In this document: positions 24,077 through 32,624 of the stretch, piece by piece
How positions within the stretch are numbered: the stretch's first letter is position 1
How the letters are laid out: every line of letters starts with the position of its first letter
From: Gammaproteobacteria bacterium
GTDB lineage: Bacteria; Pseudomonadota; Gammaproteobacteria; Ga0077536
NCBI GenBank assembly: GCA_019747795.1
Contig: JAIEQK010000264.1
Span: forward strand, 1 to 35,270
Direction of reading: 5' to 3'
DNA length: 35,270 nt
The notes under the pieces: model-generated
Seen by the model: the letters and a program-made list of their open reading frames with translations, nothing else
Database searches by the model: none
What the model was told of the DNA's origin: nothing
Made by a program: the position numbers and the translations under genes

Positions 24077-24825
24077 ACGCCGCGCACTACGAATACGTGC
24101 GGCGCCTCGGCGACAACGCGCTGGTGCTCGGCCAGCGCCTGTCGGAGTGGTGCGGCCACAGCCCGTTCCTCGAAGAAGACATCGCGATGGCCAACACCGC
24201 GCTGGACCTCATCGGGCGCGCGCGCATGCTCTACACCCACGCGGCCGCGCTCGAAGGTCGTGGTCGCGACGAGGACGCGCTGGCCTACGGGCGCGACGAG
24301 CGCGAGTTCGGCAATTTCCTCATGTGCGAGCTGCCGAAGGGCGACTACGCCTTCACCCTGGTGCGCCAGTACCTGCTGGACGTCTACCACCATCGCCTGT
24401 TCACCGCGCTCACCACGTCCCGCGACGAGACGCTTGCAGCCATCGCCGCCAAGGCGGTGAAGGAGGCGGCCTATCATCTGCGTCGCAGCGGCGACTGGGT
24501 GGTACGCCTCGGCGACGGCACCGACGAGAGTCGCGATCGCTGCCAGGCGGCGCTGGACGAACTGTGGGGCTATACCGACGAACTCTTCGCCGGTGACGCG
24601 GTGGACGCGGCCATGGCGGAGGCCGGCATCGGCGTGGCGCCCGCGTCGCTCGCCGAAGGCTGGCGCGCGGAAGTCGAGGCCCTGTTCGACCGCGCGCAGC
24701 TCGCGCTGCCGCGTGACGACTGGCAGGCGAGCGGCGGACGCGCGGGTCTCCACACCGAGCACATGGGCCGCCTGCTCGCCGAACTGCAGTTCGTGCCCCG
24801 CGCCTATCCGGGCGCGCGGTGGTGA
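24073..24825 (+). CDS. paaC: 1,2-phenylacetyl-CoA epoxidase, structural subunit C
   Basis: A 250-aa ferritin-like protein from a GTG at 24073 (GTGA overlap). Blocks RLGDNALVLGQRLSEWCGHS, EEDIAMANTALDLIGRARML and FGNFLMCELPKGDYAFTLVR are characteristic of PaaC, which resembles PaaA but has lost the di-iron centre and serves as its structural partner. Length is as expected. Confidence 0.96.
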   Translation: MNAAHYEYVRRLGDNALVLGQRLSEWCGHSPFLEEDIAMANTALDLIGRARMLYTHAAALEGRGRDEDALAYGRDEREFGNFLMCELPKGDYAFTLVRQYLLDVYHHRLFTALTTSRDETLAAIAAKAVKEAAYHLRRSGDWVVRLGDGTDESRDRCQAALDELWGYTDELFAGDAVDAAMAEAGIGVAPASLAEGWRAEVEALFDRAQLALPRDDWQASGGRAGLHTEHMGRLLAELQFVPRAYPGARW

Positions 24826-25331
24826 TGGCGACCGGGCGTCCCACCGGCAGCGCGACCGTCGTGGCGACGGTGCGCGAACTGCTGGAGGACGTGCGCGACC
24901 CCGAGATCCCGGTGCTGACGCTCGCCGATCTCGGCGTGCTGCGCGACGTGGCGGTGGAGGGCGGCTGCGTGACGGTCACCATCACGCCGACCTACAGCGG
25001 CTGTCCGGCCATGCACACCATGGAAGCCGACGTGCGTCGCGTGCTGGCAGAGGCCGGCTATCGCGACGTGGTGGTGAAGACCCGCCTCGCGCCGGCCTGG
25101 ACCACCGACTGGCTGACGCCGGCGGCGCACGCCAAGCTGCGCTCGGTCGGCATCGCCCCGCCGGTCAGCGTCACCACCGACAAGCGCGCGCTGCTCGGCC
25201 AGGACGTGCCCTGTCCGCGCTGCGCGTCCGGTCGCACCGAGAAAGTGAGCGAGTTCGGCTCGACCGCCTGCAAGGCGCTGTACCGCTGCCGCGACTGTCT
25301 CGAACCCTTCGACTATTTCAAGTGCCTGTGA
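24825..25331 (+). CDS. paaD: Phenylacetyl-CoA epoxidase maturation protein D
   Basis: A 168-aa MIP18/DUF59-type protein. The ATG at 24825 shares a base with the paaC stop (TGATG). The N-terminal domain has VRDPEIPVLTLADLGVLRDV and PTYSGCPAMHTMEADV, the C-terminal end four cysteines of a zinc-type site (CPRCASG, ACKALYRCRDC) and a terminal FDYFKCL. PaaD is needed for assembly of the oxygenase iron centres or clusters. Confidence 0.94.
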   Translation: MATGRPTGSATVVATVRELLEDVRDPEIPVLTLADLGVLRDVAVEGGCVTVTITPTYSGCPAMHTMEADVRRVLAEAGYRDVVVKTRLAPAWTTDWLTPAAHAKLRSVGIAPPVSVTTDKRALLGQDVPCPRCASGRTEKVSEFGSTACKALYRCRDCLEPFDYFKCL

Positions 25332-25353
25332 TTGACGGGCCACGAGGACTGCC

Positions 25354-26448
25354 ATGGTCGCCGCCGGTTTCCATTCCCTGACCGTCGCCGAGGTGCAACG
25401 CGAGACCGAGGACGCGGTGTGCCTGCGCTTCGAGGTGCCGCCGGCGCTGGCCGCGACCTTCGCCTTCACCCAGGGGCAGTACCTGACCCTGCGTCGCGAT
25501 CTCGACGGCGAGGACGTGCGCCGGTCCTATTCCATCTGCAGCGGCGTCGATGACGGCGAACTGCGGGTCGCGGTGAAGCGCATCGAGGGTGGGCGCTTCT
25601 CCACCTGGGCGAACGACGAGCTCACCGCCGGCACCGCGGTGGAGGTCATGCCGCCCGCCGGCAGCTTCCACACGCCGCTCGCCGCCGAGCACGACAAGAA
25701 CTACCTGTGCATCGCGGCCGGCAGCGGCATCACGCCGGTGCTGTCCATCGTCAAGTCGATCCTGTCGCGCGAGCCGCGCAGCCACGTGACCTTGCTCTAC
25801 GGCAACCAGAAGGTCGCGAGCATCATGTTCCGCGAGACGCTGGAAAGGCTCAAGAATCGCTACATGGCGCGCTTCCAACTCATTCACGTGCTGTCGCGCG
25901 AACATCGCGACGTCGACATCCTGAACGGCCGCATCGACAACCGCAAAGGCGCGGCGCTGTGCCGCAACCTGCTCGACCTGTCGGCGGTGGACGAGTTCTT
26001 CCTGTGTGGCCCGGAGGGCATGATCTCCGAGGTGTCGCGCGGCCTGCGCGGCGCGGGAGTCGACGAGGCGCGCATCCACTACGAGCTGTTCGGCGCCTCG
26101 GCGGCCGACGCGGCGGCGGCCATCGAACGTCACCAGGCGCGTGCACGGCGCTACGCCGGCAAGGTGAGCCGCGTGACGGTCAAGGCCGACGGCCGCGAGA
26201 CGGTGTTCGAGCTTTCCCCGGACGGCGAGAACATCCTCGACGCCGCGCTCGAAGCCGGGGTCGACCTGCCGTTCGCCTGCAAGGGCGGCGCCTGCGCGAC
26301 CTGCAAGGCCCGCGTCACCCACGGCGAAGTCGAGATGGACGTGCGCCACGCGCTGGAGGACAGCGAGATAGCCGCCGGTTTCGTGCTGAGCTGCCAGGCG
26401 CATCCGCTGTCCGACGAGGTCACCCTGGACTTCGATCGCGCGGTGTGA
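25354..26448 (+). CDS. paaE: Phenylacetyl-CoA epoxidase, reductase subunit E
   Basis: A 364-aa reductase. The flavin domain has RRSYSICSG (FAD, R-x-YS motif), the NAD(P)H domain GSGITPVLSIVKSIL and FFLCGPEGMI, and the C-terminal plant-type ferredoxin ligands C309, C314, C317 and C347 (FACKGGACATCKARV and LSCQAH). It passes electrons from NADPH to the PaaA di-iron centre. It ends in a GTGTGA that also offers the paaX start. Confidence 0.96.
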   Translation: MVAAGFHSLTVAEVQRETEDAVCLRFEVPPALAATFAFTQGQYLTLRRDLDGEDVRRSYSICSGVDDGELRVAVKRIEGGRFSTWANDELTAGTAVEVMPPAGSFHTPLAAEHDKNYLCIAAGSGITPVLSIVKSILSREPRSHVTLLYGNQKVASIMFRETLERLKNRYMARFQLIHVLSREHRDVDILNGRIDNRKGAALCRNLLDLSAVDEFFLCGPEGMISEVSRGLRGAGVDEARIHYELFGASAADAAAAIERHQARARRYAGKVSRVTVKADGRETVFELSPDGENILDAALEAGVDLPFACKGGACATCKARVTHGEVEMDVRHALEDSEIAAGFVLSCQAHPLSDEVTLDFDRAV

Positions 26449-27371
26449 GCGTGGGACGGGCGGGCGCGCCGCTCGCCGCGGCGCTGGACACGCTGGCGCG
26501 GAGCCTCGCGCCGCGCGCGGGCTCGCTGGCCGTGACCTTGTTCGGCGACGTCATCGCGCCGCAGGGCAACAGCGTGTGGCTCGGCGACCTGGTGGCGGCG
26601 ATGCGCGACTTCGGTCTGAACGAGCGCCAGGCGCGTACCGCGCTGTTTCGCCTGGTGCGCGAAGGCTGGCTGGAAGCGCGCGCCGTGGGACGTCGCAGTC
26701 TCTACGCCTATACCCCCTGGGGACAACGCCAGTACGCGCGCGCCGCGGAACGCATCTATGCCGTCGACTCGCCGACCTGGGATGGGCAGTGGACCCTGGT
26801 GTCGAACGTCGCGCTCGCGCCCGCCACGCGCGACGAGTTGAAGCGCCGGCTCGGCTGGCTCGGCTTCGGCGCGCTGGGCGCGGGGCTGCTCGCCCATCCG
26901 CGCGCGCCGCAGGCGGCGCTCGCCGACACGCTGCGGGAACTCGACTGCGGTGAACAGGTGGTGGTGTGGCGCGCCTCGGCGGCGCTCGACGCGCCGCTGG
27001 TCACCCTGGCGCGCGGCGCCTGGCGCCTGGACGAGCTGGGCCCGCGCTTCGCCGAGTTCGTCGCGCGCTTCGCGCCCTTCGAGGCCTTGCTGCATGGCGC
27101 GGTGGCGCCGCGCGAGGCCTTCATCCTGCGCGTGCTGCTGGTCCACGAGTACCGGCGCATCCTGCTCCGCAGCGCCGATCTGCCGCCCGAACTGCTGCCC
27201 GCCGCGTGGCCCGGCCACGCCGCTCGGGCGCTGGCCACGCGTCTCTACCAGCACCTGCACGTGCCGGCCTGTACCCATGCCCGCGCGCTGCTCGGCAACG
27301 AGAACGGGCCGCTGCCCGCGCCCGAGCCGGCCTTCGCCGCGCGTTTCGGCGGGCTCGCCGCCGGGGTCTGA
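26445..27371 (+). CDS. paaX: PaaX-family transcriptional regulator (phenylacetyl-CoA-responsive repressor)
   Basis: A 308-aa protein beginning at GTG 26445 (4-bp overlap with paaE; a GTG at 26451 is the alternative). The N-terminal winged helix reads AVTLFGDVIAPQGNSVWLGD followed by LNERQARTALFRLVREGWLE, the PaaX signature, and the central and C-terminal domains fit the family (DGQWTLVSNVAL, FILRVLLVHEYRRILLRSAD, LPPELLPAAWPG). PaaX represses paa genes until phenylacetyl-CoA binds. Here it is the last gene of the operon it should control, which implies negative feedback. Confidence 0.93.
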   Translation: MSVGRAGAPLAAALDTLARSLAPRAGSLAVTLFGDVIAPQGNSVWLGDLVAAMRDFGLNERQARTALFRLVREGWLEARAVGRRSLYAYTPWGQRQYARAAERIYAVDSPTWDGQWTLVSNVALAPATRDELKRRLGWLGFGALGAGLLAHPRAPQAALADTLRELDCGEQVVVWRASAALDAPLVTLARGAWRLDELGPRFAEFVARFAPFEALLHGAVAPREAFILRVLLVHEYRRILLRSADLPPELLPAAWPGHAARALATRLYQHLHVPACTHARALLGNENGPLPAPEPAFAARFGGLAAGV

Positions 27372-27461
27372 AACGGCAGCGCCTCGCATGGCTATTTGCC
27401 CGAGGCGCCACTAGCATTACTCCACCCCGGCATCCGTGCCGACAAGCGAGGCCTTTCTGCA

Positions 27462-28892
27462 ATGAACATCGCCGCCACGCCCAGCACGCTGCGCGAGATC
27501 GCCGACATGCCGGCGCCGAAAGGTCTGCCGCTGTTCGGCAACCTGTTCGAGATCGATCTGAACCACTTCCACCAGGTTCTCGAACGTTGGGCCGACCAGC
27601 TCGGACCGGTCTACAGCTTCGCCATCGGGCCGCGGCGCATGGTGGCGCTGGCCGATCCGGAGGCGATGAAGCGCATGTTCCGCGAGCGGCCCGACACTTT
27701 CCGTCGCACGCGGCGCCTGGCCGACGCGCTGGCGGAAATGCGCTTCACCGGCGTGTTCTCCGCCGAGGGCGAGACCTGGCGGCGCCAGCGCAAGCTGGTG
27801 GCGATGGCCTTGAACACCGCGCATCTCAAGTCCTTCTACCCGAGCATGCGCACCACCACCGAGCGTCTTCTGGCGCGCTGGCAGCGCGCGGCGCGCGACG
27901 GCGCGGACGTGGATCTCTGCGCGGATCTGATGCGCTACACCGTCGACGTCACCACCCAGCTCGCGTTCGGCATCGACTTCAACACGCTCGAGACCGAGGG
28001 GCCGGTCATCCAGCAGAAGCTCGACAAGGTCTTTCCGGTGCTGAACTCCCGCATCAACGCGGTGTTCCCCTACTGGCGGCATTTCCGCCTGCCGCGCGAT
28101 CGGCAACTGGACGCCGCGCTGGCGGACATCCAAGTGCGCGTCAACGCGATCATCGCCGACGTGCGCGCGCGCATGGCCGCCGATCCTGCGCTGTACGAGG
28201 CGCCGACCAACTTCCTGGAGGCGATCATCGCCGCCAAGGAAGCGGAAGGCATCGAGTTCTCGGATGACGACATCTACGGCAACGTCTGCACCCTGCTGCT
28301 GGCCGGCGAAGACACCACCGCCAACACCATCGCCTGGGCGGTGAACTTCTTCATCGAACAGCCGGCGCTGTTCGCGCGGGCGCGTGCCGAGGCGGACGCG
28401 GTGCTCGGCGACTCGCCGGTCGCGACCGACGTCGACAAGGCCGGCGACCTGCCCTTCATCGAAGCCTTCTACAACGAGACCATGCGCTTGAAGCCGGTCG
28501 CGCCGATCAACGCCATGGAGCCGCTGGAAGACGTGGAACTCATGGGTTACCGCATTCCACGCGGCACGGTCATCATGATGCTCACGCGGCACATGGCGAC
28601 CGACGAGGCGCGTTTCGGTCATGCCAAGACCTTCGACCCGGACCGCTGGCTGCGCGAGGCGCCGGTGGCGGGCTGCCCGCACGACACCAGCGCCTACGTG
28701 CCTTTCGGCACCGGCCCGCGCTTCTGCCCGGGGCGCAATCTCGCGCTGCTCGAGATCCGCACCGTGCTGTCCATGCTGTGCCGCAATTTCGATGTGCGCC
28801 TCGCCCCCGGCACGCCGCCGGTCGAGGAGCACCTGGCCTTCACCATGATGCCGAGGAATCTCACCGTGCGCCTGACGGCGCGTACCAACTGA
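27462..28892 (+). CDS. Cytochrome P450
   Basis: A 476-aa P450 with no membrane anchor. The I-helix oxygen-binding motif is A281GEDTT286, the K-helix E-x2-R is E339-T-M-R342, the PERF-like segment is FDPDRW, and the haem loop is FGTGPRFCPGRN with the cysteine ligand at 422. The ATG at 27462 gives MNIAATPSTLREIADMPAPK. Substrate unknown. It starts 91 bp after paaX on the same strand, and is followed by a small secreted protein after 13 bp. No dedicated ferredoxin lies next to it, so electron donors would be shared or distant. Confidence 0.93.
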   Translation: MNIAATPSTLREIADMPAPKGLPLFGNLFEIDLNHFHQVLERWADQLGPVYSFAIGPRRMVALADPEAMKRMFRERPDTFRRTRRLADALAEMRFTGVFSAEGETWRRQRKLVAMALNTAHLKSFYPSMRTTTERLLARWQRAARDGADVDLCADLMRYTVDVTTQLAFGIDFNTLETEGPVIQQKLDKVFPVLNSRINAVFPYWRHFRLPRDRQLDAALADIQVRVNAIIADVRARMAADPALYEAPTNFLEAIIAAKEAEGIEFSDDDIYGNVCTLLLAGEDTTANTIAWAVNFFIEQPALFARARAEADAVLGDSPVATDVDKAGDLPFIEAFYNETMRLKPVAPINAMEPLEDVELMGYRIPRGTVIMMLTRHMATDEARFGHAKTFDPDRWLREAPVAGCPHDTSAYVPFGTGPRFCPGRNLALLEIRTVLSMLCRNFDVRLAPGTPPVEEHLAFTMMPRNLTVRLTARTN

Positions 28893-28905
28893 AGGGGAGC
28901 GAGGA

Positions 28906-29403
28906 ATGAGGACGATTCATGCGACGCTGACGCTCTGCGCCGGCCTGCTGCTGTCGACCCAGGTGCCGGCCGCCGACTGCGCCGATGGCAGTGGACCGCA
29001 GGAGGCGGTCAAGAACTACATCAGCGCCATGCAGAACCACACGTTCAGCAAGGCCTACGACTTCGTCACCGCCAAGATGACCGACGGCAAGTCGCGCGAG
29101 GACTGGGCGGCCCAGCAGAAGCTCTTCTACGAGGGCGGCGAGGTCAACGTGCTCGGCATGGATATCCGCAAGGCACAGGCCCCGGCCGACGACGCGGCCT
29201 GCGCGAAGCAGGCCTTCGTGCCGAACATCCTGAAGTCGCGCGACAAGTTCAACAACCAGGGCACCACCGAGTTCGAGGTCTACACCATGGTCAAGGAAGG
29301 CGATGCGTGGAAGATCGACGCCCAGGAGACGCTGTTCGACGCCGAGGGCGTGAAGAAGTGGTTCCCGGGTGAAGAGGTGCCGGATTTCGAGGATCAGTAC
29401 TGA
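28906..29403 (+). CDS. Small secreted protein, uncharacterised (possibly NTF2-like)
   Basis: A 165-aa protein with a Sec signal peptide (MRTIHATLTLCAGLLLSTQV, cleavage likely after PAA or PAAD). The mature part has AVKNYISAMQNHTFSKAYDF, a helical start, and EFEVYTMVKEGDAWKIDAQE, a beta-sheet end of the kind seen in small NTF2-like/DUF4878-type periplasmic proteins; the match is by overall look only. Two cysteines are in the mature protein. It follows the P450 gene by 13 bp with an AGGGGAGCGAGGA ribosome-binding site, so the two are probably co-transcribed. Confidence 0.6.
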   Translation: MRTIHATLTLCAGLLLSTQVPAADCADGSGPQEAVKNYISAMQNHTFSKAYDFVTAKMTDGKSREDWAAQQKLFYEGGEVNVLGMDIRKAQAPADDAACAKQAFVPNILKSRDKFNNQGTTEFEVYTMVKEGDAWKIDAQETLFDAEGVKKWFPGEEVPDFEDQY

Positions 29404-29424
29404 CGTCGAACGAAGCAGGGAAAC

Positions 29425-29465
29425 GGGGACAGACCACGGTTTCTGCGAAACCGTGGTCTGTCCCC
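29425..29465. repeat. Hairpin repeat (GGGGACAGACCACGGTT family), copy 2
   Basis: GGGGACAGACCACGGTTTC (29425-29443) is exactly inverted after a TGC loop. It shares AAACGGGGACAGACCACGGT with copy 1 at 19488. Like copy 1 it lies between two convergent genes, here the secreted protein and the halogenase. Confidence 0.85.
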
Positions 29466-29498
29466 ATGTTGGTCCCCACGGACGGGGGTGAACCGATC

Positions 29499-31028
29499 TC
29501 AGGCCGCCTCGGCCTGCTTCAATCTCTCCAGCGCCTGCCGGTGATCCGGGAAGTGCTGGAGCATGCCTTCGCAGAACTTGCGCATCTCGGCCGGCAGGAA
29601 CACCTGCACATCGCGCGGCGGCTTGCCCGGGCGGGTCGGAAAGCGGCCCATGCCGGCGAGGATGCAGTACCAGGAGGTCGGGCTGTAGACCTGGCGTCCC
29701 GCCTGGCTGCGCAGCTCGCTCAGGAGATCGCCGCCCCTGTCCCACACGGCGAGGATGCGCTCGAGTTCCGGCGTCAGCGGCGTCGCTTCGCGCGCGTTCA
29801 CCCAGTACTCGGTGTCGCTGCGCGAGTTCAACTTGTAGTGGGTGAAGACGTAGTTCTTCACGCCGTCGAAGATGAGATTGATCTTCTCGTTCACGTCGGC
29901 GCGGTAGCGTTCGCTGAAGCCGCCCTGTTCGTAGCGCTGCATGAACATGTCGACCGTGTCCTGCACGATCATGAGCGCGGTTGCTTCCAGCGGCTCGATG
30001 AAGCCCTGCGCGAGTCCGACCGCCAGGCAGTTGCGCACCCAGGACTTCTCCACGCGGCCGACGCGCATGCGCAGGTGCCGCGCCTCCACCGGTGAGTCGA
30101 GCAGGCCGAGTGTCTCGCGCAGTTCGCGTTCGGCGGCGTCCTTGTCGACGTACTCCGAGGAATACACGTAGCCGTTGCCGTAGCGGTTGGTGAGCGGGAT
30201 CTTCCACACCCAGCCGAATTTCAGCGCGCGGGACAGGGTCTCCGAGGGCAGCGTGCCGTCGGCGTCCAAGGGCGTCGGCATGGCGACCGCGCTGTCGTTG
30301 AACAGCCACTGCTTGTAGGGCTGGAAGGGCACGTTCAGCGTCTTGCCGATCAGAAGGCTCGCGAAGCCGGTGCAGTCGACGAAGAAGTCCGCGTCCACCT
30401 GGCCATGCTCGGGGGTGTCCACTCCCGCGATGTCGCCGTTCTCGTGCACCCGCACCTGGTTCACGGTGCCAACGAGGTGGCGCACGCCGCGCGCGGTCGA
30501 CCAGCGCTTGAGGAAGTCGCCGATCAGCGCCGCGTCGAAGTGGTAGGCGTAGTCGGCCACGTAGCCGCTGCGTTCGTCCGGCTGCGGCGCGCGGCGCTGC
30601 CCGGCCAGGTACTGCGAGATGAAGAAGGTGTCGGGATGCGCGTGCACGTCGAGGTTGCGGCTGCGCAGCGAGGCGTTCTGGTAGAAGGCGCGGATCGGGC
30701 CGTCGTCGCTCTGCGAGAAGAACGGGTGGTAGTAGCTCTGGTAGCCGGGCTTGGTCGACCAGTCTGGAAAGCGGATGCCGCACTTGTAGGTGGCGTTGCA
30801 GTGGGGCATCCACTCCGCTTCGCTCACGCCGATACGATCGAAGAAGCGACGCATCTTGGGCGTCGAGCCCTCGCCGACGCCGATGATGCCGATGCTGTCG
30901 GATTCGAGCAGCGTCACTTCGAAACCGTGTTTCGCCCAAGAGTGGACCAGCATCGCGGCGGTCATCCAGCCGGCGGTGCCGCCGCCGACGATGAGAATGC
31001 GCTTGGCTGTGGTGGGTGTATCGGCCAT
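29499..31028 (-). CDS. Flavin-dependent halogenase (tryptophan halogenase family)
   Basis: A 509-aa protein. The FAD-binding motif is V14-G-G-G-T-A-G20, followed by the halogenase VGEGSTP. The diagnostic W273-x-W275-x-I-P278 motif is present (FGWVWKIPL), which blocks monooxygenation. K82 (TYKCGIRF) and E345 (GFIEPLEAT) match the Lys and Glu that in PrnA carry out chlorination with FADH2, chloride and O2. The substrate may be free tryptophan, a bound indole or something else; no biosynthetic cluster, flavin reductase or TonB receptor is adjacent. The start at 31028 gives MADTPTTAKRILIV. The gene lies downstream of the DUF1329 gene but behind a strong terminator, so it is probably expressed separately. 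Confidence 0.92.
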   Translation of the reverse strand: MADTPTTAKRILIVGGGTAGWMTAAMLVHSWAKHGFEVTLLESDSIGIIGVGEGSTPKMRRFFDRIGVSEAEWMPHCNATYKCGIRFPDWSTKPGYQSYYHPFFSQSDDGPIRAFYQNASLRSRNLDVHAHPDTFFISQYLAGQRRAPQPDERSGYVADYAYHFDAALIGDFLKRWSTARGVRHLVGTVNQVRVHENGDIAGVDTPEHGQVDADFFVDCTGFASLLIGKTLNVPFQPYKQWLFNDSAVAMPTPLDADGTLPSETLSRALKFGWVWKIPLTNRYGNGYVYSSEYVDKDAAERELRETLGLLDSPVEARHLRMRVGRVEKSWVRNCLAVGLAQGFIEPLEATALMIVQDTVDMFMQRYEQGGFSERYRADVNEKINLIFDGVKNYVFTHYKLNSRSDTEYWVNAREATPLTPELERILAVWDRGGDLLSELRSQAGRQVYSPTSWYCILAGMGRFPTRPGKPPRDVQVFLPAEMRKFCEGMLQHFPDHRQALERLKQAEAA

Positions 31029-31127
31029 GGATTCAACCTCGTACGGAAAAGTCTCGGTGACGGGACCGCGTCGGCGCAGTATGGTTCGCCGCCTCGCTCC
31101 TCGCCTGACGCCGCGCAAGCACGCGGC

Positions 31128-31160
31128 AAAAAAAAACGCGGGATGGTTGCCCATCCCGCG
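31128..31160 (-). terminator. Rho-independent terminator of the DUF1329 gene
   Basis: On the minus strand, CGCGGGATGG, a GCAA tetraloop and CCATCCCGCG form a perfect 10-bp stem, followed by nine Ts (31128-31136). GNRA loop plus U tract is a textbook intrinsic terminator. It begins about 30 bp after the DUF1329 stop. Confidence 0.93.
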
Positions 31161-31190
31161 TTCCTTGGAACGGTGAGTTCCCCGGGACTA

Positions 31191-32624
31191 TTAGGTACCC
31201 AGGCGGCGCATGGCCGACTGCGTGATGTAGTCCGAGATGAACTTCGTCGGCTCGATCTGATCGTAGCCCGACTTCCAACCGCCCTGGCAGGTCTCCGACT
31301 GGCAGAAGCGCGTGATGCGCTTGGACTGGATGTCGTGGGAGATAACCCAGTTCCAGCTCCACTCGGTACGACCGTCGGACGCCTTGGTCACATGGCTGCC
31401 GTAATCCGGCACGCCAGGCTTGCCCTTGTCGACGTCGGTGTTGTAGTACGCGAAGCCCGGCTCGAAGGACTTCCAGGTCTCGCCGCGGCGGTCGTAGGAG
31501 ATCGCCTGCGGGTACTCCAGGTTACGCGCATCGAGGTAGATGCGGCGCTTCTGCAGCGGCGCGCGCGGGAAGCCGGTGGGCTCGCCCTCGAGCACGATGA
31601 TTTCCGGAATGAGCGACTTGCCGACGTTGTAGTAGGAAGTGCCCTTCGGACCACCGCAGGTCGGGTGCTGCCAGTTCGGCTGGTCGGGACGCCAGTTGTA
31701 GTGCATCGCGCCGAGGAACGGGCCGCGGTGGATGATCTTCCAGTTGCCCCAGGTCAGCATCGGGTCGCCGGCGGCCCATGCATCGGAGAGGAACAGGTTG
31801 ATGCCGGCAACGAGCGGCTCGAAGCGCTGGTTGGTCGGGAACCGGCGCACGCGCTTGAACGCGGGCAGGTAGCCGTACAGTTCCGGGAACTTGGCCTGGT
31901 CGTAGTACCACTCGTTCATGAACGCGGTACCCTTGATGTCGTTGGGTGCCGTGAACCAGACCGACTGGAAGCGGATCATGTCCTCGTGACCGTCGAGGTA
32001 GGTCTTGCCGCCGTTGGAGTTCGGATTGACCAGACCCTGGGTCTGCTGCTGCGCCCACACGAAGTGGTACTCGTACTGCACGTCACCCTCGGCATCCAAC
32101 GCGTAGGTCGGGATGGCGAAGATGTCCTGGTCGTGACGGCCCCAGGACAGGGTCACGTTGGCGATGCACTCCTGGCCGGTCTGCGCGTCCGGGAAGGGAT
32201 GACCACCGATCCACGGCTTGCCGTCCTTGGTGTAGACGTTGCCGTCCGAGCCGAACTGCGCCTGGCCCCAGTTCTTCAGGGTGGCGTCGAGGTAGTAGGG
32301 CGGGAACTGGGCTTCGGTCGCGGTCTGGGTCGGCAGGATGAAGAACGTACGGCCGTCCTGCGCAACTTCCTGGTAGACCATCGGGTCGAGCAGGTCCTGG
32401 ACCAGTTCGACGTTGTCCTTGCTGATGACGTCACCGACCTTGATCTTGCCCTTGGTGTAGGCCTCGATGTTGGTCAGTTCTTCGGGATAAGCCTTGAAGC
32501 TGTCCCCGGATTCGGCCATCAATGGCCACAAGGCGCTCAGGATGCCGGCGCTGCCGAATCCCTTCGCCGTCTTCTCCATGAAGGCGCGACGGCTGTAGTC
32601 GTAGTCGAATTTTTGGATATGCAT
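31191..32624 (-). CDS. DUF1329 domain-containing protein (Tat-like N-terminus)
   Basis: A 477-aa protein. The start ATG at 32624 has GGGGAAAT just upstream. The N-terminus MHIQKFDYDYSRRAFMEKTA has a twin Arg followed by a weakly hydrophobic stretch (GSAGILSALWPLM), a possible Tat signal. The body is rich in aromatic residues and typical of DUF1329 (for example YPEELTNIEAYTKGKIKVGD early and TRFCQSETCQGGW late). Such proteins are thought to be envelope-associated, often with RND lipid or hydrophobic-compound export; the function here is not established. The 294-bp gap upstream (32625-32918) has no gene, only a 7-bp-stem hairpin near 32819-32854. With a strong ribosome-binding site and terminator it looks like a well-expressed monocistronic gene. 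Confidence 0.85.
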   Translation of the reverse strand: MHIQKFDYDYSRRAFMEKTAKGFGSAGILSALWPLMAESGDSFKAYPEELTNIEAYTKGKIKVGDVISKDNVELVQDLLDPMVYQEVAQDGRTFFILPTQTATEAQFPPYYLDATLKNWGQAQFGSDGNVYTKDGKPWIGGHPFPDAQTGQECIANVTLSWGRHDQDIFAIPTYALDAEGDVQYEYHFVWAQQQTQGLVNPNSNGGKTYLDGHEDMIRFQSVWFTAPNDIKGTAFMNEWYYDQAKFPELYGYLPAFKRVRRFPTNQRFEPLVAGINLFLSDAWAAGDPMLTWGNWKIIHRGPFLGAMHYNWRPDQPNWQHPTCGGPKGTSYYNVGKSLIPEIIVLEGEPTGFPRAPLQKRRIYLDARNLEYPQAISYDRRGETWKSFEPGFAYYNTDVDKGKPGVPDYGSHVTKASDGRTEWSWNWVISHDIQSKRITRFCQSETCQGGWKSGYDQIEPTKFISDYITQSAMRRLGT

